Counted from the first letter of the stretch, positions 11,126 through 25,663 are shown. The stretch: DNA of 64,000 nt from Pseudomonas cerasi (GCF_900074915.1 NZ_LT222319.1:2265001-2329000), one strand, 5' to 3'. Numbers and translations: made by a program. The notes: a model not told the origin generated them from the sequence alone.

Positions 11126-12595
11126 TCAGCCTGCTACGTGCAGACCGGCATTGACCACCAGATCGAGCAGCGGTTGCGGGTAAACACCCAGCACGAAGGT
11201 CAGGATCGCAACGGCCAGCAGCATCACACCACCTGTGCGCTGAGCCCAGTTGATGGCTGCGTCGTGGCGAGGAAGCTTGTTGTCGACCAGATACATGGTG
11301 ACCATCACACGCAGGTAATAGAACACGCCGATGGCGCTACCGATGACCAACGCCCCGATCAGCCACCACAGCTGCGATTCGACACCGGTGGCGATGATAT
11401 AGAACTTGCCGATGAAACCAGCGGTAAGCGGGATACCTGCCAGCGACAGCATCATCAGGGTCATGACTGCCGTCAGGTAAGGGCGACGCCAGAACAGACC
11501 GCGGTATTCGAACATCGCGTCGGCATCACGTCCGCTGTAAGGCGAAGACATCATGGTGATCACGCCGAAGCTGCCCAGCGAAGTGAGGACGTAAGTTGCC
11601 AGATAGACACCAATCGCCTCGACCGCCATGCCTTTGCTGGCCACCAGCGCAATCATCAGGTAACCGAAGTGAGCGATGGAGGAGTAGCCCAGCAGACGCT
11701 TGAGGTTGGTCTGAGTCAGCGCAAGCAGGTTGCCGACCAGGATCGACGCTACGGCGATGACTGCCAGTACGTCATGCAGGACACCGCTGCTGGCTGCCGG
11801 TGAAATCTGGAACAGACGCACCAGTACCGCAAATACCGCCACCTTGCTGGCGGTTGCCAGGAAGGCCGCGACCGGCGCAGGGGCGCCTTCGTAAACGTCC
11901 GGGGTCCACAGGTGGAAAGGTACCAGTGACAACTTGAAGGCCAGGCCGACTACCATCATGCCCAGACCCAGGCTGGCAATCGGGCTCGGCATACCGGTCG
12001 CTGCGATGGCCTTGCCGATACCGTCGAAGCTCAGCGAACCTGCCTCTGCGTACAGCAGCGCCATACCGAAGAGCAGGAACGCGGACCCTGCGGCCGACAG
12101 GACCATGTACTTGATGCCGCCTTCCAGCGAGCGCTTATTGAAGAAGGCATAAGCCACCAGCCCGTAGACCGGCACCGACAGCAGTTCCAGGCCGATGAAC
12201 AGGCCCGCCAGATGCCGAGCACTGACCAGCACCAGCCCACCGGCCGCTGCCAGCAGGATCAGCAGGTAAAGCTCTTCGCGATTGCCCGGATACCCGGCCT
12301 TGCCGTCACCCAGATAGGCGTGCGCCATGGTCACGCAAGCGAGGGTAGAGGCGAGGATGATCGCCATGTACAGGCAGGCAAAGTTGTCGATATGCAGCAG
12401 TGGCGTCACGACCAGAGGGGCAACTTTCAGTGCTGGATAGATCGACAGCAGGGCCAGGTTGAGGCCTGCTACCGAAAGCAGGAACGTTTGCGAGTGATTG
12501 CGGCGCCATGCGATCGCCAGCATCACCACGACAATGGTGAGGCTGGTGATCAGCAGTGGCGCAAGCGCAATAAAGTGTTGAATCGTCAGGTCCAT
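11126..12595 (-). CDS. nuoN: NADH-quinone oxidoreductase subunit N
   Basis: NuoN is one of three antiporter-like proton-pumping subunits in the membrane arm of complex I. The protein has 489 residues and about 14 predicted membrane helices. The central region carries the family's [23 protein letters not shown] block (conserved lysine in helix 7; about residues 218-240) and a second conserved Lys in [20 protein letters not shown]. It is the last gene of the nuo operon, starting 7 bases after nuoM. Confidence 0.97.
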   Translation of the reverse strand: MDLTIQHFIALAPLLITSLTIVVVMLAIAWRRNHSQTFLLSVAGLNLALLSIYPALKVAPLVVTPLLHIDNFACLYMAIILASTLACVTMAHAYLGDGKAGYPGNREELYLLILLAAAGGLVLVSARHLAGLFIGLELLSVPVYGLVAYAFFNKRSLEGGIKYMVLSAAGSAFLLFGMALLYAEAGSLSFDGIGKAIAATGMPSPIASLGLGMMVVGLAFKLSLVPFHLWTPDVYEGAPAPVAAFLATASKVAVFAVLVRLFQISPAASSGVLHDVLAVIAVASILVGNLLALTQTNLKRLLGYSSIAHFGYLMIALVASKGMAVEAIGVYLATYVLTSLGSFGVITMMSSPYSGRDADAMFEYRGLFWRRPYLTAVMTLMMLSLAGIPLTAGFIGKFYIIATGVESQLWWLIGALVIGSAIGVFYYLRVMVTMYLVDNKLPRHDAAINWAQRTGGVMLLAVAILTFVLGVYPQPLLDLVVNAGLHVAG

Positions 12596-12602
12596 AGCGC
12601 TC

Positions 12603-14135
12603 TTACCGGGCCGAAGCGAGTTGAGTGAAGGCAGTGCCTAGCCATTGCTGCACGCCGTGCATGGTCGCTGCCGAAGTGTCGAGGAACGGCTGCGGGAACA
12701 CCCCGAGCACGACCAGCAACACGGCAAGGCCCAGCACCATGATCATTTCCCGTCCGTCCATGCCCTTCAGAACCTCGTCGGACTTCGACGGGCCGAAGTA
12801 GGCGCGGTGGATCATGATCAGCGAGTAGACAGAACCAAATACCAGACCGGAGGTGGCGATCGCCGTGATCCATGGTGAGCTGGCGAAGCTGCCCAGCAGA
12901 ATCAGGAACTCGCCGACGAAGTTGCCAGTGCCCGGCAGACCCAGAGAGGCGGCGGCAAAGAACAGGCTGATGGCCGGGATGTAAGCGATGCGTGACCACA
13001 GGCCGCCCATCTCACGCATGTCGCGGGTGTGCAGGCGCTCGTACAGCTGACCACTGAGAATGAACAGTGCCGCAGCCGAAAGACCGTGGGCGATCATCTG
13101 GATCAGTACGCCTTGCAGCGCTTGCTGGCTGCCCGAGTAGATACCGATCAGTACGAAGCCCATGTGCGAAACGCTGGAGAACGCGATCAGGCGCTTGATG
13201 TCAGTCTGGGCAAATGCCAGGAATGCGCCGTAGAAGATACCGACCAGCCCCAGCGTCATGGCAATCGGTGCGAACTCGGCCGATGCGTTGGGGAACAGCG
13301 GCAGGGCAAAGCGCAGCAGGCCGTAAGCCGCCGTCTTCAGCAGGATACCCGCCAGGTCGACGGAGCCTGCAGTCGGTGCCTGGGCATGCGCATCCGGCAG
13401 CCAGGAGTGCAACGGCACCACCGGCAGCTTGACGGCGAAGGCAATGAAGAAGCCCAGCATCAGGATGTACTCGGTGCCCGGTGCCAGTTTGGTCTTCAGC
13501 AGGTCGGCGTAGGCAAAGGTGATCACGCCGGTCTGATTGAAGTGCACCAGCACCAGACCCAGGATCGCCACCAGCATGATCAGGCCGCTGGCCTGAGTGA
13601 AGATGAAGAACTTGGTGGCTGCGTAGATACGGGTTTTCTTCCCATCCGAAGAACTGTGACCCCAGAGCGCGATGAGGAAATACATCGGCACCAGCATCAT
13701 TTCCCAGAAGAAGAAGAACATGAACAGGTCGATGGCCAGGAACACGCCGACGACACCGCCCAGGATCCACATCAGGTTAAGGTAGAAGAAACCGACCTTG
13801 CGCTGGATTTCCTTCCACGAGCACAGCACCGACAGCACACCCAGAAGGCCGGTCAGCAGGATCATCAGCAGCGACAGGCCATCGAGTGCCAGATGCACGT
13901 CGCTGCCGAAGCGGGTGATCCACGGATGGTGGAATTCCAGGGTCCAGGTCGGATCGGCACCCGGCACCGGCGCGTAGCCGAAGTTGCCGGTAGCCCACAG
14001 CCAGAGGCCGAGAACCAGTTCCAGGGTCATTGTCAGCAACGCAATCCAGCGCGGCAGGGTAGAGCCGAAGCGCTCACCCAGCCAGCACAGCAGGCCGCCG
14101 ATGAAGGGGATCAGGATTAGCCAGGGCAGAATCAT
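12603..14135 (-). CDS. nuoM: NADH-quinone oxidoreductase subunit M
   Basis: NuoM is a proton-pumping membrane subunit of complex I, 510 residues and about 14 helices. The conserved glutamate of helix 5 is in [15 protein letters not shown], the helix-7 lysine in [22 protein letters not shown] and the second lysine in [19 protein letters not shown]. The start ATG at 14135 is 39 bases downstream of the nuoL stop. Length agrees with the family. Confidence 0.97.
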   Translation of the reverse strand: MILPWLILIPFIGGLLCWLGERFGSTLPRWIALLTMTLELVLGLWLWATGNFGYAPVPGADPTWTLEFHHPWITRFGSDVHLALDGLSLLMILLTGLLGVLSVLCSWKEIQRKVGFFYLNLMWILGGVVGVFLAIDLFMFFFFWEMMLVPMYFLIALWGHSSSDGKKTRIYAATKFFIFTQASGLIMLVAILGLVLVHFNQTGVITFAYADLLKTKLAPGTEYILMLGFFIAFAVKLPVVPLHSWLPDAHAQAPTAGSVDLAGILLKTAAYGLLRFALPLFPNASAEFAPIAMTLGLVGIFYGAFLAFAQTDIKRLIAFSSVSHMGFVLIGIYSGSQQALQGVLIQMIAHGLSAAALFILSGQLYERLHTRDMREMGGLWSRIAYIPAISLFFAAASLGLPGTGNFVGEFLILLGSFASSPWITAIATSGLVFGSVYSLIMIHRAYFGPSKSDEVLKGMDGREMIMVLGLAVLLVVLGVFPQPFLDTSAATMHGVQQWLGTAFTQLASAR

Positions 14136-14174
14136 GACGGGCTCAATTCCTTTCGCAAATTCGCAAGGTTCATA

Positions 14175-16028
14175 TCAGATCGCAACCAGAACGACGGCAC
14201 CGAGTACCAGAACGGCACCCACGGCGATCGAGGCAGCATACCAACGCAACTGGCCGGTCTCGGTGCGGCTCATGGTGTCATGACCGCCTTTGACCAGACG
14301 TGGGATCAAGCCGATGGTGCGGTCGAACGGATCACTACGCAGTACATGGCTGATTGCCAGATACGGCTTGACGAACAGCTTGTCGTAGATCCAGTCGAAG
14401 CCCCATGCCGCGAACCACCAGGCCGAGAGGAAACGGCCCGGAGCGCTGTTGGCGATAGCCGTCGCCAGGCGGCGCTTGCCGAGGAACAGCAATGCTGCCA
14501 GCAGGATACCGGCCAGCGCGATGGCGCCAGAGGCGATCTCCAGGCTGTGCTTGGCTTCGCCACCGGCATGGCCGACGCTCTGCGGCAGCACACCGGCCAG
14601 GGGCGGAGTGATCCACGCGCCGATGAACGTCGACAGTACGATCAGCACCGACAGTGGCAGCCAGTGAGCGATACCGTGACCTGCGTGTGCTTCGGTCTTG
14701 GCTTCACCGTGGAACGCGATGAAGATCAGACGGAAGGTGTACAGCGACGTCATGAACGCGCCCACCAGACCGGCATACAACAAGCCATTGTTACCGCTGG
14801 CAAATGCTTCCCAGAGAATTTCGTCCTTGGAGTAGAAGCCCGCCGTCAGCAGCGGCAGGGCGGAAAGAGCAGCGCCACCGACGATGAAGCTGGCGTAGGC
14901 CAATGGCAGTTTCTTCCACAGGCCGCCCATCTTGAAGATGTTCTGCTCGTGGTGGCAGGCAACGATCACCGCACCGGAAGCAAGGAACAGCAGCGCCTTG
15001 AAGAAGGCGTGGGTCATCAGGTGGAAGATCGCGCCTTCCCAGGCGCCAACGCCCAGTGCCAGGAACATGTAACCGATCTGGCTCATGGTCGAGTAGGCGA
15101 GGATACGCTTGATGTCGGTCTGCACCAGTGCGGCGAACCCCGCCAGAACCAGCGTGACGCCGCCGACAATGCCGACCAGATGCAGGATGTCAGGTGCCAG
15201 TGCGAACAGGCCATGAGTACGCGCAATCAGGTAGACGCCCGCCGTGACCATGGTCGCTGCGTGGATCAGCGCCGAAACAGGAGTAGGACCGGCCATCGCA
15301 TCCGCCAGCCAGGTTTGCAGTGGCAGCTGTGCAGATTTACCGACCGCACCGCCCAACAGCATCAAGGTCGCCAGCACGATCCAGAAATCGCCGACCTTGA
15401 AGTGTTCCGGCGCCCGGACCAGCAGTTCCTGCACATTGAGCGTGCCCAATTGCTGGAACAGGATGAACAAGCCGATAGCCATGAACACGTCACCGATACG
15501 TGTGACGATGAACGCTTTGAGGGCTGCGTTGCCGTTGTTGCGGTTGCTGTAATAGAAACCGATCAACAGATAGCTGCACAGGCCCACGCCTTCCCAACCG
15601 AAGTAGATGAACAGCAGGTTGTCGCCCAGGATCAGGAACAGCATGCTGGCAATGAACAGGTTGGTGTAGGAGAAGAAGCGCGAGTAGCCCGCTTCACCGC
15701 GCATGTACCAGGACGCGAACAGGTGGATCAGGAAGCCGACACCAACCACGACGCCCAGCATCGTGACGGACAGCCCGTCCAGATACAGCGCGAAGTTGGG
15801 CTGGAAGCCATCGACGTCCATCCAGCGCCACAGCACCTGCGTGTAGTGACCGCCTTCAGGTGGTGCCACGTTGAACTGCCAGATGACCCAGGCCGTGACG
15901 ATGGCTGACAGGCCGATGGAGCCGACACCGATCAGCGCAGCGAGGTTTTCCGAGATGCGTCCACGGGAGAACGACAGCAGCAGAAAACCGATGAGGGGGA
16001 ATACGAAAGTCAGAAAGAGAAGGTTCAT
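14175..16028 (-). CDS. nuoL: NADH-quinone oxidoreductase subunit L
   Basis: NuoL is the distal proton pump of complex I, which also carries the long lateral helix along the membrane arm. The 617-residue protein starts with [15 protein letters not shown] at 16028; the open frame continues to 16172 but that extension overlaps nuoK in another frame and is not coding. The core includes [50 protein letters not shown] and [21 protein letters not shown] (cited in pieces, about residues 130-340). The C-terminal 130 residues form the amphipathic lateral helix and last membrane helix. The start overlaps the nuoK stop by four bases. Confidence 0.97.
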   Translation of the reverse strand: MNLLFLTFVFPLIGFLLLSFSRGRISENLAALIGVGSIGLSAIVTAWVIWQFNVAPPEGGHYTQVLWRWMDVDGFQPNFALYLDGLSVTMLGVVVGVGFLIHLFASWYMRGEAGYSRFFSYTNLFIASMLFLILGDNLLFIYFGWEGVGLCSYLLIGFYYSNRNNGNAALKAFIVTRIGDVFMAIGLFILFQQLGTLNVQELLVRAPEHFKVGDFWIVLATLMLLGGAVGKSAQLPLQTWLADAMAGPTPVSALIHAATMVTAGVYLIARTHGLFALAPDILHLVGIVGGVTLVLAGFAALVQTDIKRILAYSTMSQIGYMFLALGVGAWEGAIFHLMTHAFFKALLFLASGAVIVACHHEQNIFKMGGLWKKLPLAYASFIVGGAALSALPLLTAGFYSKDEILWEAFASGNNGLLYAGLVGAFMTSLYTFRLIFIAFHGEAKTEAHAGHGIAHWLPLSVLIVLSTFIGAWITPPLAGVLPQSVGHAGGEAKHSLEIASGAIALAGILLAALLFLGKRRLATAIANSAPGRFLSAWWFAAWGFDWIYDKLFVKPYLAISHVLRSDPFDRTIGLIPRLVKGGHDTMSRTETGQLRWYAASIAVGAVLVLGAVVLVAI

Positions 16029-16333
16029 CCGCGCATCTCGCTGGCAGCATCGATATCGAGAGTGTGGAAGCGGCGATACAGTTGCATCAGGATCGCCAGG
16101 CCGATACTGGCCTCGGCTGCCGCAAGGCTGATCACCAGGATGAACATCACCTGCCCGTCCGGTTGCCCCCAACGGCTGCCGGCCACAACGAACGCCAGTG
16201 CAGCGGCGTTCATCATGATTTCCAGGCTCATCAACACGAAGAGAATGTTACGGCGCACCATCAGGCCGACCAGACCCAGGCAGAACAGGACCCCGGCGAC
16301 CGCCAGACCGTGCTCAAGAGGGATAGCATTCAT
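16025..16333 (-). CDS. nuoK: NADH-quinone oxidoreductase subunit K
   Basis: NuoK is a 102-residue membrane subunit with three helices. The membrane-buried glutamates needed for proton transfer are visible in [13 protein letters not shown] and in [17 protein letters not shown] overlaps link it to nuoJ upstream and nuoL downstream, so these three are translationally coupled. Confidence 0.97.
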   Translation of the reverse strand: MNAIPLEHGLAVAGVLFCLGLVGLMVRRNILFVLMSLEIMMNAAALAFVVAGSRWGQPDGQVMFILVISLAAAEASIGLAILMQLYRRFHTLDIDAASEMRG

Positions 16334-16839
16334 TGGCTTGGCTCCTTGGCCTCGTTGCGGCCCAGATGGAAGGCCGTGATGGCTGCTGCAAGCAACAGCA
16401 TCGAGGCGAGTTCCACCACCAGCAGATAGGGCCCGAACAGGCTGATGCCGACTGCCTTGGCGTCGACCGTGGTGTGACCGACACCAGCGCCGGTCGGGTT
16501 GGCGAACAGCACATACAGCAACTCGGCCAGCAACAGCGCGCCGAGAATGACCGGGCCGATCCAGATGCCGGGTTTTAGCCAGGCACGTTCCTGCTGAACC
16601 GAGGCCGGGCCGAGGTTCAGCATCATCACCACAAACACGAACAGGACCATGATTGCGCCCGCGTAGGCAATGACTTCCAGCACGCCGGCGAACGGAGCGC
16701 CGAGGCTGAAGAACGTCATTGCTACGGCGATCAGCGAGATGATCAGGTAGAGCAGGGCGTGCACCGGATTCGTGTTGGTGATCACCCGCAGGGTGGACAC
16801 AACAGCGATACCGGATGCGAAGTAGAAAGCGAATTCCAT
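16330..16839 (-). CDS. nuoJ: NADH-quinone oxidoreductase subunit J
   Basis: NuoJ is a 169-residue membrane subunit with five helices, including the conserved [19 protein letters not shown] segment (about 53-71) whose pi-bulge helix moves during coupling. The start [13 protein letters not shown] at 16839 was chosen; the frame runs open to 16935 across the nuoI 3' end but the extra residues are not family-like. It overlaps nuoK by four bases and starts 10 bases past the nuoI stop, with AGGAAG as ribosome site. Confidence 0.95.
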   Translation of the reverse strand: MEFAFYFASGIAVVSTLRVITNTNPVHALLYLIISLIAVAMTFFSLGAPFAGVLEVIAYAGAIMVLFVFVVMMLNLGPASVQQERAWLKPGIWIGPVILGALLLAELLYVLFANPTGAGVGHTTVDAKAVGISLFGPYLLVVELASMLLLAAAITAFHLGRNEAKEPSQ

Positions 16840-16849
16840 CTTTACTTCC

Positions 16850-17398
16850 TTAAGGCAGCAAGCTCTTGACGTTGATCGGCTCGGCTTCGTTCTGTGCGGA
16901 GCCCTTGGGCTTGCCGCCGATGGCCATACCGGCAACGCGATAGAAGTTGTAGTCAGGGTTCTTGCCGGGTCCGGAGATCAGCAGGTCTTCCTTCTCGTAC
17001 ACCAGATCCTGACGCTTGAAGTCGGCCATCTCGAAGTCCGGCGTGAGCTGGATCGCGGTTGTCGGGCAGGCTTCTTCGCACAGGCCGCAGAAGATGCAGC
17101 GCGAAAAGTTGATGCGGAAGAAGTCGGGGTACCAGCGTCCGTCCTCTGTTTCTGCCTTCTGCAGCGAAATGCAGCCGACGGGGCAGGCTACTGCACACAG
17201 GTTGCATGCCACGCAGCGCTCTTCACCATCGGGGTCGCGGGTCAGGACGATGCGGCCGCGATAGCGGGGCGGAAGATAAACCTGCTCTTCGGGGTATTGC
17301 AGGGTGTCGCGCTTGCGAAAGCCGTGGCCGAAGACCATGACCAGGCTGCGCAACTGGGTACCCGTACCCTTAACGATGTCACCAATATATTTGAACAT
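16850..17398 (-). CDS. nuoI: NADH-quinone oxidoreductase subunit I (two 4Fe-4S clusters)
   Basis: NuoI is a 182-residue peripheral-arm subunit carrying clusters N6a and N6b. Both ferredoxin motifs are intact: [12 protein letters not shown] and [12 protein letters not shown]. It passes electrons from NuoG to NuoB. It lies 11 bases after nuoH in the operon. Confidence 0.97.
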   Translation of the reverse strand: MFKYIGDIVKGTGTQLRSLVMVFGHGFRKRDTLQYPEEQVYLPPRYRGRIVLTRDPDGEERCVACNLCAVACPVGCISLQKAETEDGRWYPDFFRINFSRCIFCGLCEEACPTTAIQLTPDFEMADFKRQDLVYEKEDLLISGPGKNPDYNFYRVAGMAIGGKPKGSAQNEAEPINVKSLLP

Positions 17399-17409
17399 GG
17401 GTCAAATCC

Positions 17410-18417
17410 TCACTGAACCGAGCCTGCCGGTGTGTTCAACAACACAATCGCAGCAGTCACCAGCAAATTGATCAGGGTCAGCGGCAAACAGAACTTCCAG
17501 CTGAAATCCATGACCTGGTCATAACGCGGGCGCGGGATGGAGGCGCGCAGCAGGATGAACAGCATGATGAAAAACGCGGTTTTCAAGGCGAACCAGAAGA
17601 ATGCCAGCGATGGCAGAATGTCGAACGGGCCGTGCCAGCCACCGAAGAACAGCGTCACCAGCAGCGCCGAGATCAAGATGATCCCGATGTATTCGCCCAC
17701 GAAGAACATGCCCCATTTCATGCCGGCATATTCAATGTGGTAGCCGTCAGCCAGTTCCTGCTCGGCTTCCGGTTGGTCGAACGGGTGGCGGTGAGTGACC
17801 GCGACGCCTGCGATGAAGAACGTACAGAAGCCGAAGAACTGCGGAATGATGAACCACAGGTTCTGCGCCTGATACTCAACAATGTCGCGCATGTTGAACG
17901 AGCCTACCTGAACCACGATGCCCATCAGCGCAAGGCCCATGAACACTTCGTAGGACACGGTTTGTGCCGAAGCACGCAGGCTGCCCAGCAGGGCGAACTT
18001 GTTGTTGCTCGACCAGCCGGCGAACAGCACCGCATACACGGACAGACCGGCCATGGCGAAGAAGAACAACAGACCGATGTTCAGATCCGCGACGCCCCAG
18101 GTCGGGGTGATCGGGATGACCGCAAAGGCGATCAGCAGGGCGCTCATGGCAACCACCGGCGCCAGGGTGAATATCACCTTGTCGGCGAACGGTGGGGTCC
18201 AGTCTTCCTTGAAGAACATCTTCAGCATGTCGGCTGCGATCTGGAACATGCCGAACGGACCCACACGGTTCGGACCATAACGGTCCTGCCACCAACCCAG
18301 CAGACGACGTTCGATGAAGCTCAGCAGGGCACCACAAACCACGACCGCCAGCAACACCACGATGGCCTTGACCACTGCAATGATTGCGTCGATCACATCA
18401 GGGGTAAACCAGGTCAT
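17410..18417 (-). CDS. nuoH: NADH-quinone oxidoreductase subunit H
   Basis: NuoH is the 335-residue, eight-helix membrane subunit that forms the quinone-entry channel and joins the peripheral arm to the membrane arm. The family signatures [21 protein letters not shown] (about 37-57, cited by position), [19 protein letters not shown] and SIPRPRYDQ are present. Its ATG overlaps the nuoG stop by four bases. Confidence 0.97.
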   Translation of the reverse strand: MTWFTPDVIDAIIAVVKAIVVLLAVVVCGALLSFIERRLLGWWQDRYGPNRVGPFGMFQIAADMLKMFFKEDWTPPFADKVIFTLAPVVAMSALLIAFAVIPITPTWGVADLNIGLLFFFAMAGLSVYAVLFAGWSSNNKFALLGSLRASAQTVSYEVFMGLALMGIVVQVGSFNMRDIVEYQAQNLWFIIPQFFGFCTFFIAGVAVTHRHPFDQPEAEQELADGYHIEYAGMKWGMFFVGEYIGIILISALLVTLFFGGWHGPFDILPSLAFFWFALKTAFFIMLFILLRASIPRPRYDQVMDFSWKFCLPLTLINLLVTAAIVLLNTPAGSVQ

Positions 18418-21131
18418 TGCGCTGCCTCCTGCAGACCGTCAACGGATTTGCCGAAGAGTGCTGGCGGAATGCCAGGCAGTCCTGCCGGCAATGCCACAAG
18501 GCCTGCGCCCAGTTCTTCGCTGATGCGCAACGGCAAGGTCAGCGTTTCACCGCTGATGCTCAAGGAGAGCAGGGCACCGTTGTTGACGCCGAGACGATCG
18601 GCTTCGGACTTGGCCACTGCGACATAGGCCTGCGGGATGCGTTCCTGAACCGGCGCGGCCAGAGACGAGGTTTCGTCGCTGCCAAACAGGTGGAAGAACG
18701 GCACGACCTGCCAGGTGCCGCGCTCTGGAGAGAACGCACGTGGCACGCTGGAGAACCACGACAGACCATCGCCCTGGCTTTCGATCAGGCGAGTGCCCGG
18801 GTCGCCGGCGCGCAAGTGACCGCCGACTTCGTCCTGAAACTTGTTCCAGGCCTGCGGCGAGTTCCAGCCCGGCGACCAGGCGAATGGCACCTGCTGACGA
18901 GGCTCGGCCGAGCCCGAGTAGCCTTCCATGGAGAAGGAGAACGCTGTGTCGATGTCTTGCGAGGTGCGCGGCTCATGCACGCTGATATTGGCTCGCATCG
19001 CGGTACGGCCGCTATAACGCAGCGGTTCGCGAGCCAGTTTCAGGCCTTTGATGCGGAACGACGCAGACGGCGCGGCGTTGACGATACCCGCCAGTTGCGG
19101 GGTGCTGCTGGCGCAGGCCTCGGTGACGTGGTCGAGTTGCGTCCAGTCAACCGGCTTGTTCAGCAAGGTGGCACGCAGGGCATGCAACCAGCGCCAGCCT
19201 TCGTGGACCAGGATGCTGGCATCCAGATAGGTCGGATCGAAGACCTGGAAGAAGCGCTGGGCACGGCCTTCCTGGCTGACCAGTGTGCCGTCGCCTTCAG
19301 CGAAGCTGGCAGCTGGCAGGACCAGGTGGGCGCGGTCGCTGGTCGGGGTTTTCTGATGGTCAGCGACGATCACGACCTTCGCAGCGCTCAGTGCGGCGTC
19401 GACGATCTTGGCGTCCACACGACGATACAAATCGTTTTCCAGCACCACGATGGCGTCGGCCTTGCCGGAGATCACCGCTTGCAGCGCGGCATCTACGGAC
19501 TCGCCGCCGAACATCGCCAAGCCCATGCTGTTGGCTTCAGGCACGATCAGGCTGATGGAACCCTGCTTGTCGCGCAGCTTCAAGGCCTTGGCGATGTTGG
19601 CAGCAGCTTCGATCAGCGCTGTCGAACCCAGCGAACTGCCGGAAATGATCAGCGGTCGTTTGGCAGCCAGCAGCGCATCGGCAATGCGTTGCGCCAGTTC
19701 CAGCGCCTCGCTGTCCAGACCATCGACGGCAGGTGCGCTGGCGTCCAGGGCATGAGCCACGGCAAAACCGATACGCGCCAGATCATCGGGCGCTGCATGT
19801 ACGCATTCTTCTGCAACATCGTCGAGACGGGTTTCGGCGAGGCTGGCGATGAACAGCGGATTGAGCTCGTGCTGACCGATGTTCTTCACGGCCGCGTCGA
19901 GCCACGGCTGGACTTTCATCGCCGCAGCCATGTCTTCAGCCTTGCCTTTGACGGCCTGGCGCAAGCCCAGGGCCATACGTGCCGCCGTTTGGGTCAGGTC
20001 TTCGCCGAGGACGAAGATGGCATCGTGATCTTCGATATCGCGCAGGGTCGGGATCGGCAGCGGGCTGTCGTTCAGGACCTTGAGCATAAGTCTGATACGC
20101 TCCAGCTCACCGGCTTCGATACCGCTGTAGAAATGCTCGGCCCCCACCAGCTCACGCAGCGCATAGTTGCTTTCGAGGCTGGCGCGAGGAGAGCCGATAC
20201 CGACGATGTTACGGCCGCGCAGCAGGTCCGCCGCCTTGTCCAGCGCCTCGTCCAGGCTCAGTTTGACCTGGCCGTCGACAAGCAATGGTTGGCGCGGGCG
20301 ATCCTTGCGATTGACGTAGCCGTAGCCGAAACGTCCGCGGTCGCAGAGGAAGTACTGGTTGACCGAGCCGTTGTAACGGTTTTCGATGCGGCGCAATTCA
20401 CCGTAGCGTTCACCCGGGCTGATGTTGCAGCCGCTGGAGCAACCGTGGCAGATGCTTGGTGAGAACTGCATGTCCCACTTGCGGTTGTAGCGCTCGGAGT
20501 GGGTCTTGTCCGTGAACACACCGGTCGGGCAGACCTCGGTGAGGTTGCCGGAGAACTCGCTTTCCAGCGTGCCGTCTTCAACGCGACCGAAGTACACGTT
20601 GTCATGGGCACCGTAGACGCCCAGGTCGGTGCCGCCCGCGTAGTCTTTATAAAAGCGTACACAGCGATAACAGGCGATGCAGCGGTTCATCTCGTGCGCG
20701 ATGAAAGGCCCCAGCTCCTGATTCTGGTGGGTACGTTTGGTGAAGCGATAACGGCGCTCGTTGTGGCCGGTCATCACGGTCATGTCCTGCAGGTGGCAGT
20801 GACCGCCTTCCTCGCAGACCGGGCAGTCATGCGGGTGGTTGGTCATCAGCCATTCGACGACACTGGCCCGGAAGGCCTTGGACTCATCGTCTTCGATGGA
20901 AATCCAGGTGTTGTCGGTGGCTGGCGTCATGCAGGACATGACGATACGACCGCGTGTGTCGTTCTCGTCGGTGTACTGCTTGACCGCGCACTGGCGACAG
21001 GCGCCAACGCTGCCAAGGGCAGGGTGCCAGCAGAAATAAGGGATATCGAGGCCCAGCGACAGACATGCCTGTAACAGGTTGTCTGCACCATCGACTTCGA
21101 GCGCTTTGCCGTCTACGTGAATAGTAGCCAT
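18414..21131 (-). CDS. nuoG: NADH-quinone oxidoreductase subunit G
   Basis: NuoG is the 905-residue iron-sulfur scaffold of the peripheral arm. At the N-terminus is a 2Fe-2S ferredoxin domain (Cys34, Cys45, Cys48, plus a Cys in VMSCMTP), then a His/Cys 4Fe-4S segment and [10 protein letters not shown] for the extra N7 cluster, followed by a molybdopterin-oxidoreductase fold of which the C-terminal part is retained. The start ATG at 21131 is firm because an in-frame TGA lies two codons upstream. Length is close to the E. coli protein (908). A plus-strand open frame of 681 codons over this gene is a high-GC shadow. Confidence 0.97.
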   Translation of the reverse strand: MATIHVDGKALEVDGADNLLQACLSLGLDIPYFCWHPALGSVGACRQCAVKQYTDENDTRGRIVMSCMTPATDNTWISIEDDESKAFRASVVEWLMTNHPHDCPVCEEGGHCHLQDMTVMTGHNERRYRFTKRTHQNQELGPFIAHEMNRCIACYRCVRFYKDYAGGTDLGVYGAHDNVYFGRVEDGTLESEFSGNLTEVCPTGVFTDKTHSERYNRKWDMQFSPSICHGCSSGCNISPGERYGELRRIENRYNGSVNQYFLCDRGRFGYGYVNRKDRPRQPLLVDGQVKLSLDEALDKAADLLRGRNIVGIGSPRASLESNYALRELVGAEHFYSGIEAGELERIRLMLKVLNDSPLPIPTLRDIEDHDAIFVLGEDLTQTAARMALGLRQAVKGKAEDMAAAMKVQPWLDAAVKNIGQHELNPLFIASLAETRLDDVAEECVHAAPDDLARIGFAVAHALDASAPAVDGLDSEALELAQRIADALLAAKRPLIISGSSLGSTALIEAAANIAKALKLRDKQGSISLIVPEANSMGLAMFGGESVDAALQAVISGKADAIVVLENDLYRRVDAKIVDAALSAAKVVIVADHQKTPTSDRAHLVLPAASFAEGDGTLVSQEGRAQRFFQVFDPTYLDASILVHEGWRWLHALRATLLNKPVDWTQLDHVTEACASSTPQLAGIVNAAPSASFRIKGLKLAREPLRYSGRTAMRANISVHEPRTSQDIDTAFSFSMEGYSGSAEPRQQVPFAWSPGWNSPQAWNKFQDEVGGHLRAGDPGTRLIESQGDGLSWFSSVPRAFSPERGTWQVVPFFHLFGSDETSSLAAPVQERIPQAYVAVAKSEADRLGVNNGALLSLSISGETLTLPLRISEELGAGLVALPAGLPGIPPALFGKSVDGLQEAAQ

Positions 21132-21267
21132 GGTTCAAAGGTCTTCGTTGGCCCGTTGTCAGCGGGCGTGGCTAATGGAATCTCGGTAGTACCCGTATCG
21201 TTCAGCCCGGAGGGCGTCAGCAGGTACGAGGACGGCAGCCCGAACAGCCGCCGACCGTTGTGTCTTG
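21132..21267 (-). other. nuoF-nuoG spacer, non-coding
   Basis: This 136-base gap interrupts an operon whose other junctions overlap or lie mostly within about 10 bases (75 at most). It has no open frame continuing nuoF or extending nuoG. A short GCCCG-CTGACAA-CGGGC hairpin lies about 25 bases before nuoG, and GGGCTG occurs twice. It could set subunit stoichiometry or mRNA processing, but nothing specific is recognisable. Confidence 0.5.
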
Positions 21268-22626
21268 TTATGCGCCGACCACTGTCGGACTTTTGCCCGG
21301 AACGAGCGTGGCTGCGCTGGCTGGCGCGATACCGGCTTCGAACTCTGAACGGAAATACTTGATCGCACTGCCCAAGGGTTCAACGGCGCCCGGTGCATGG
21401 GCACAGAAGGTCTTGCCAGGGCCGAGGAAATTGACCAGACCCAGCAGGGTTTCGATATCACCCGGCTGACCCTGACCGTTCTCGATGGCGCGAAGCATTT
21501 TCACGCTCCATGGCAAACCGTCGCGGCATGGCGTGCAGAAGCCACAGGACTCCTGAGCGAAAAACTCTTCCATGTTGCGCAGCAGCGAGACCATGTTGAC
21601 CGAATCGTCGACCGCCATCGCCAGACCCGTACCCATCCGGGTGCCGACCTTGGCGATACCGCCTGCATACATCTGGGCGTCCAGATGCTCAGGCAGCAGG
21701 AACCCCGTACCGGCGCCTCCGGGTTGCCAGCACTTGAGCTTGAAGCCATCGCGCATGCCGCCGGCGTAGTCTTCGAACAGTTCGCGAGCCTGTACGCCGA
21801 AAGGCAGCTCCCACAAACCGGGGCTTTTGACCTTGCCGGAGAAGCCCATCAGCTTGGTGCCGTGGTCTTCACTGCCTTCGCGAGCCAGCGACTTGTACCA
21901 GTCGTTGCCGTTGTTGACGATGGCAGGCACGTTGCACAGGGTCTCGACGTTGTTCACACAGGTCGGCTTGCCCCAAACGCCTACTGCAGCAGGGAAGGGC
22001 GGCTTGGAGCGCGGGTTGGCGCGGCGGCCTTCCAGCGAGTTGATCAGTGCGGTTTCTTCACCGCAAATGTAGCGACCGGCACCGGTGTGCACGAACAGTT
22101 CGAAGTCGAACCCGGTGCCGAGAATGTTCTTGCCCAGCAAACCGGCGGCCTTGGCTTCCGCCACTGCGCGATTGAGGTGCTTGGCCGCAGTGACGTATTC
22201 GCCGCGCAGGAAGATATAGCCGCGATAGGCTTTCAGCGCGCGGGCACTGATCAGCATGCCCTCGACCAGCAGATGGGGCAGTTGCTCCATCAGCATGCGG
22301 TCTTTCCAGGTGTTGGGCTCCATCTCGTCCGCGTTGCACAGCAAGTAGCGGATGTTCATGGATTCGTCTTTGGGCATCAGGCCCCATTTCACACCGGTGG
22401 GGAAGCCTGCGCCACCGCGGCCCTTGAGGCCCGAGTCCTTGACCGACTGGACGATATCGTCAGGCGCCTGTTGCGTCAGCGCCTTGCGCGCTGCGGCATA
22501 GCCGTCCTTGGCCTGGTACTCGTCGAGCCAGACCGGTTCGCCGTCGTCGCGCAGACGCCAGGTCAGCGGATGGGTTTCTGCCGTGCGCGCAATGCGGTTG
22601 GCAGGGCCGAAGGAAGTGATGGTCAT
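21268..22626 (-). CDS. nuoF: NADH-quinone oxidoreductase subunit F (FMN, NADH site)
   Basis: NuoF is the 452-residue flavoprotein subunit that oxidises NADH. It has the glycine-rich [15 protein letters not shown] (about 69-83), the FMN/NADH-contacting [23 protein letters not shown] stretch (here [16 protein letters not shown]) and the N3 4Fe-4S ligands in [12 protein letters not shown]. Its ATG overlaps the nuoE stop by four bases. Confidence 0.97.
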   Translation of the reverse strand: MTITSFGPANRIARTAETHPLTWRLRDDGEPVWLDEYQAKDGYAAARKALTQQAPDDIVQSVKDSGLKGRGGAGFPTGVKWGLMPKDESMNIRYLLCNADEMEPNTWKDRMLMEQLPHLLVEGMLISARALKAYRGYIFLRGEYVTAAKHLNRAVAEAKAAGLLGKNILGTGFDFELFVHTGAGRYICGEETALINSLEGRRANPRSKPPFPAAVGVWGKPTCVNNVETLCNVPAIVNNGNDWYKSLAREGSEDHGTKLMGFSGKVKSPGLWELPFGVQARELFEDYAGGMRDGFKLKCWQPGGAGTGFLLPEHLDAQMYAGGIAKVGTRMGTGLAMAVDDSVNMVSLLRNMEEFFAQESCGFCTPCRDGLPWSVKMLRAIENGQGQPGDIETLLGLVNFLGPGKTFCAHAPGAVEPLGSAIKYFRSEFEAGIAPASAATLVPGKSPTVVGA

Positions 22627-23120
22627 AGGTAACCCTCCAGCATCTTGGCAACGCCAGCAGGCTGTACATCGCCGAAAGTGTCGTCGTCGACCATCACGGC
22701 CGGCGCCTTGTCACAGTTGCCGAGGCAGCAGACCGGCAGCAGTGTGAAACGACCGTCGGCGGTGGTCTGACCCAGGCCGATGCCCAGTGACCTCTTGATC
22801 TCGTCGACCACGTTTTCGTGGCCGCCGATGAAGCACACCATGCTGTTGCAGACGCGAATGATGTGATGCCCGACCGGCTGGCGAAAGATCTGGCTGTAGA
22901 AGGTGGCAACGCCTTCGACGTCGCTGGCGGGAATGCCCAGCAGGTCGCCGATCGCGTAAATCGCGCCGTCGGGCACCCAGCCACGTTCCTTCTGAACAAT
23001 TTTCAGGGCTTCGATGGACGCCGCGCGCGGGTCCTCGTAGTGATGCATCTCATGCTCGATGGCCGAGCGCTCGGTTTCGCTCAGCGCGAAACGGTCTGTC
23101 TGGATTAGCGGGCTATTCAT
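22623..23120 (-). CDS. nuoE: NADH-quinone oxidoreductase subunit E (2Fe-2S)
   Basis: NuoE is a 165-residue thioredoxin-fold subunit carrying the N1a 2Fe-2S cluster. Ligands are seen in RVCNSMVC and [13 protein letters not shown]. It begins two bases past the nuoCD stop and overlaps nuoF by four bases. Confidence 0.97.
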   Translation of the reverse strand: MNSPLIQTDRFALSETERSAIEHEMHHYEDPRAASIEALKIVQKERGWVPDGAIYAIGDLLGIPASDVEGVATFYSQIFRQPVGHHIIRVCNSMVCFIGGHENVVDEIKRSLGIGLGQTTADGRFTLLPVCCLGNCDKAPAVMVDDDTFGDVQPAGVAKMLEGYL

Positions 23121-23122
23121 GC

Positions 23123-24913
<1,791 letters not shown>

Positions 24914-24978
24914 TCACTTCGGTCAACGTACAGAATCAACCCCGGTTCTTGTCTTTTTTATAAGAAGAACGGGCTGGA

Positions 24979-25653
24979 TCAGACTTCGTCGGGGCTGCGC
25001 AGGTTGGTCACCTGAATACGCTGTTCGCGGCGCTGTTCCTTTTGCGATGGCATCTCGGCGCGATACACGCCTTGATCGCCAACGACCCAGGAAAGAGGGC
25101 GACGCTCCTTGCCGATGGATTCCTGCAACAGCATCAAGCCTTGCAGAAACGCTTCGGGGCGGGGCGGGCAGCCGGGCACGTAGACATCCACGGGAAGGAA
25201 TTTGTCCACCCCCTGGACCACTGAGTAGATGTCGTACATGCCACCGGAGTTGGCACACGAACCCATGGAAATGACCCACTTGGGTTCGAGCATTTGCTCG
25301 TAGAGACGCTGGATGATCGGCGCCATCTTGATGAAGCAGGTACCGGCAATGACCATGAAATCCGCCTGTCGTGGCGACGCCCGGATCACTTCAGCGCCAA
25401 AGCGCGCGATGTCGTGGGGTGCCGTGAAGGCGGTGGTCATTTCCACATAGCAGCACGACAGGCCGAAGTTGTAGGGCCACAGGGAGTTTTTACGTCCCCA
25501 GTTGACCGCACCGTTCAGCACGTCTTCCAGCTTGCCCATGTAGATGTTTTTGTGGACTTGATCTTCTAACGGATCGGAAACGGTTTCCCGTTTGCCGATG
25601 GGGTACTGCTCGTTAGGAGCGTCCGGGTCGATCCTGGTGAGATTATATTGCAT
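24979..25653 (-). CDS. nuoB: NADH-quinone oxidoreductase subunit B (N2 cluster)
   Basis: NuoB is a 224-residue subunit holding the terminal N2 4Fe-4S cluster that reduces quinone. Ligands are in SCCYVEM (tandem cysteines), [10 protein letters not shown] and [11 protein letters not shown]. The start [13 protein letters not shown] at 25653 was taken over an upstream in-frame TTG. A 74-base gap separates it from nuoCD. Confidence 0.97.
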   Translation of the reverse strand: MQYNLTRIDPDAPNEQYPIGKRETVSDPLEDQVHKNIYMGKLEDVLNGAVNWGRKNSLWPYNFGLSCCYVEMTTAFTAPHDIARFGAEVIRASPRQADFMVIAGTCFIKMAPIIQRLYEQMLEPKWVISMGSCANSGGMYDIYSVVQGVDKFLPVDVYVPGCPPRPEAFLQGLMLLQESIGKERRPLSWVVGDQGVYRAEMPSQKEQRREQRIQVTNLRSPDEV

Positions 25654-25663
25654 CGCCAAAGCC

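Noticed and set aside
14280..15908. Plus-strand open frame of 542 codons opposite nuoL
   Set aside because: It is a shadow of the GC-rich nuoL coding frame; the translation is rich in Gln, His, Arg and Asp with no family features.
18417..20462. Plus-strand open frame of 681 codons opposite nuoG
   Set aside because: Antisense to a clear 905-residue NuoG with intact cluster ligands; composition is that of a codon shadow.
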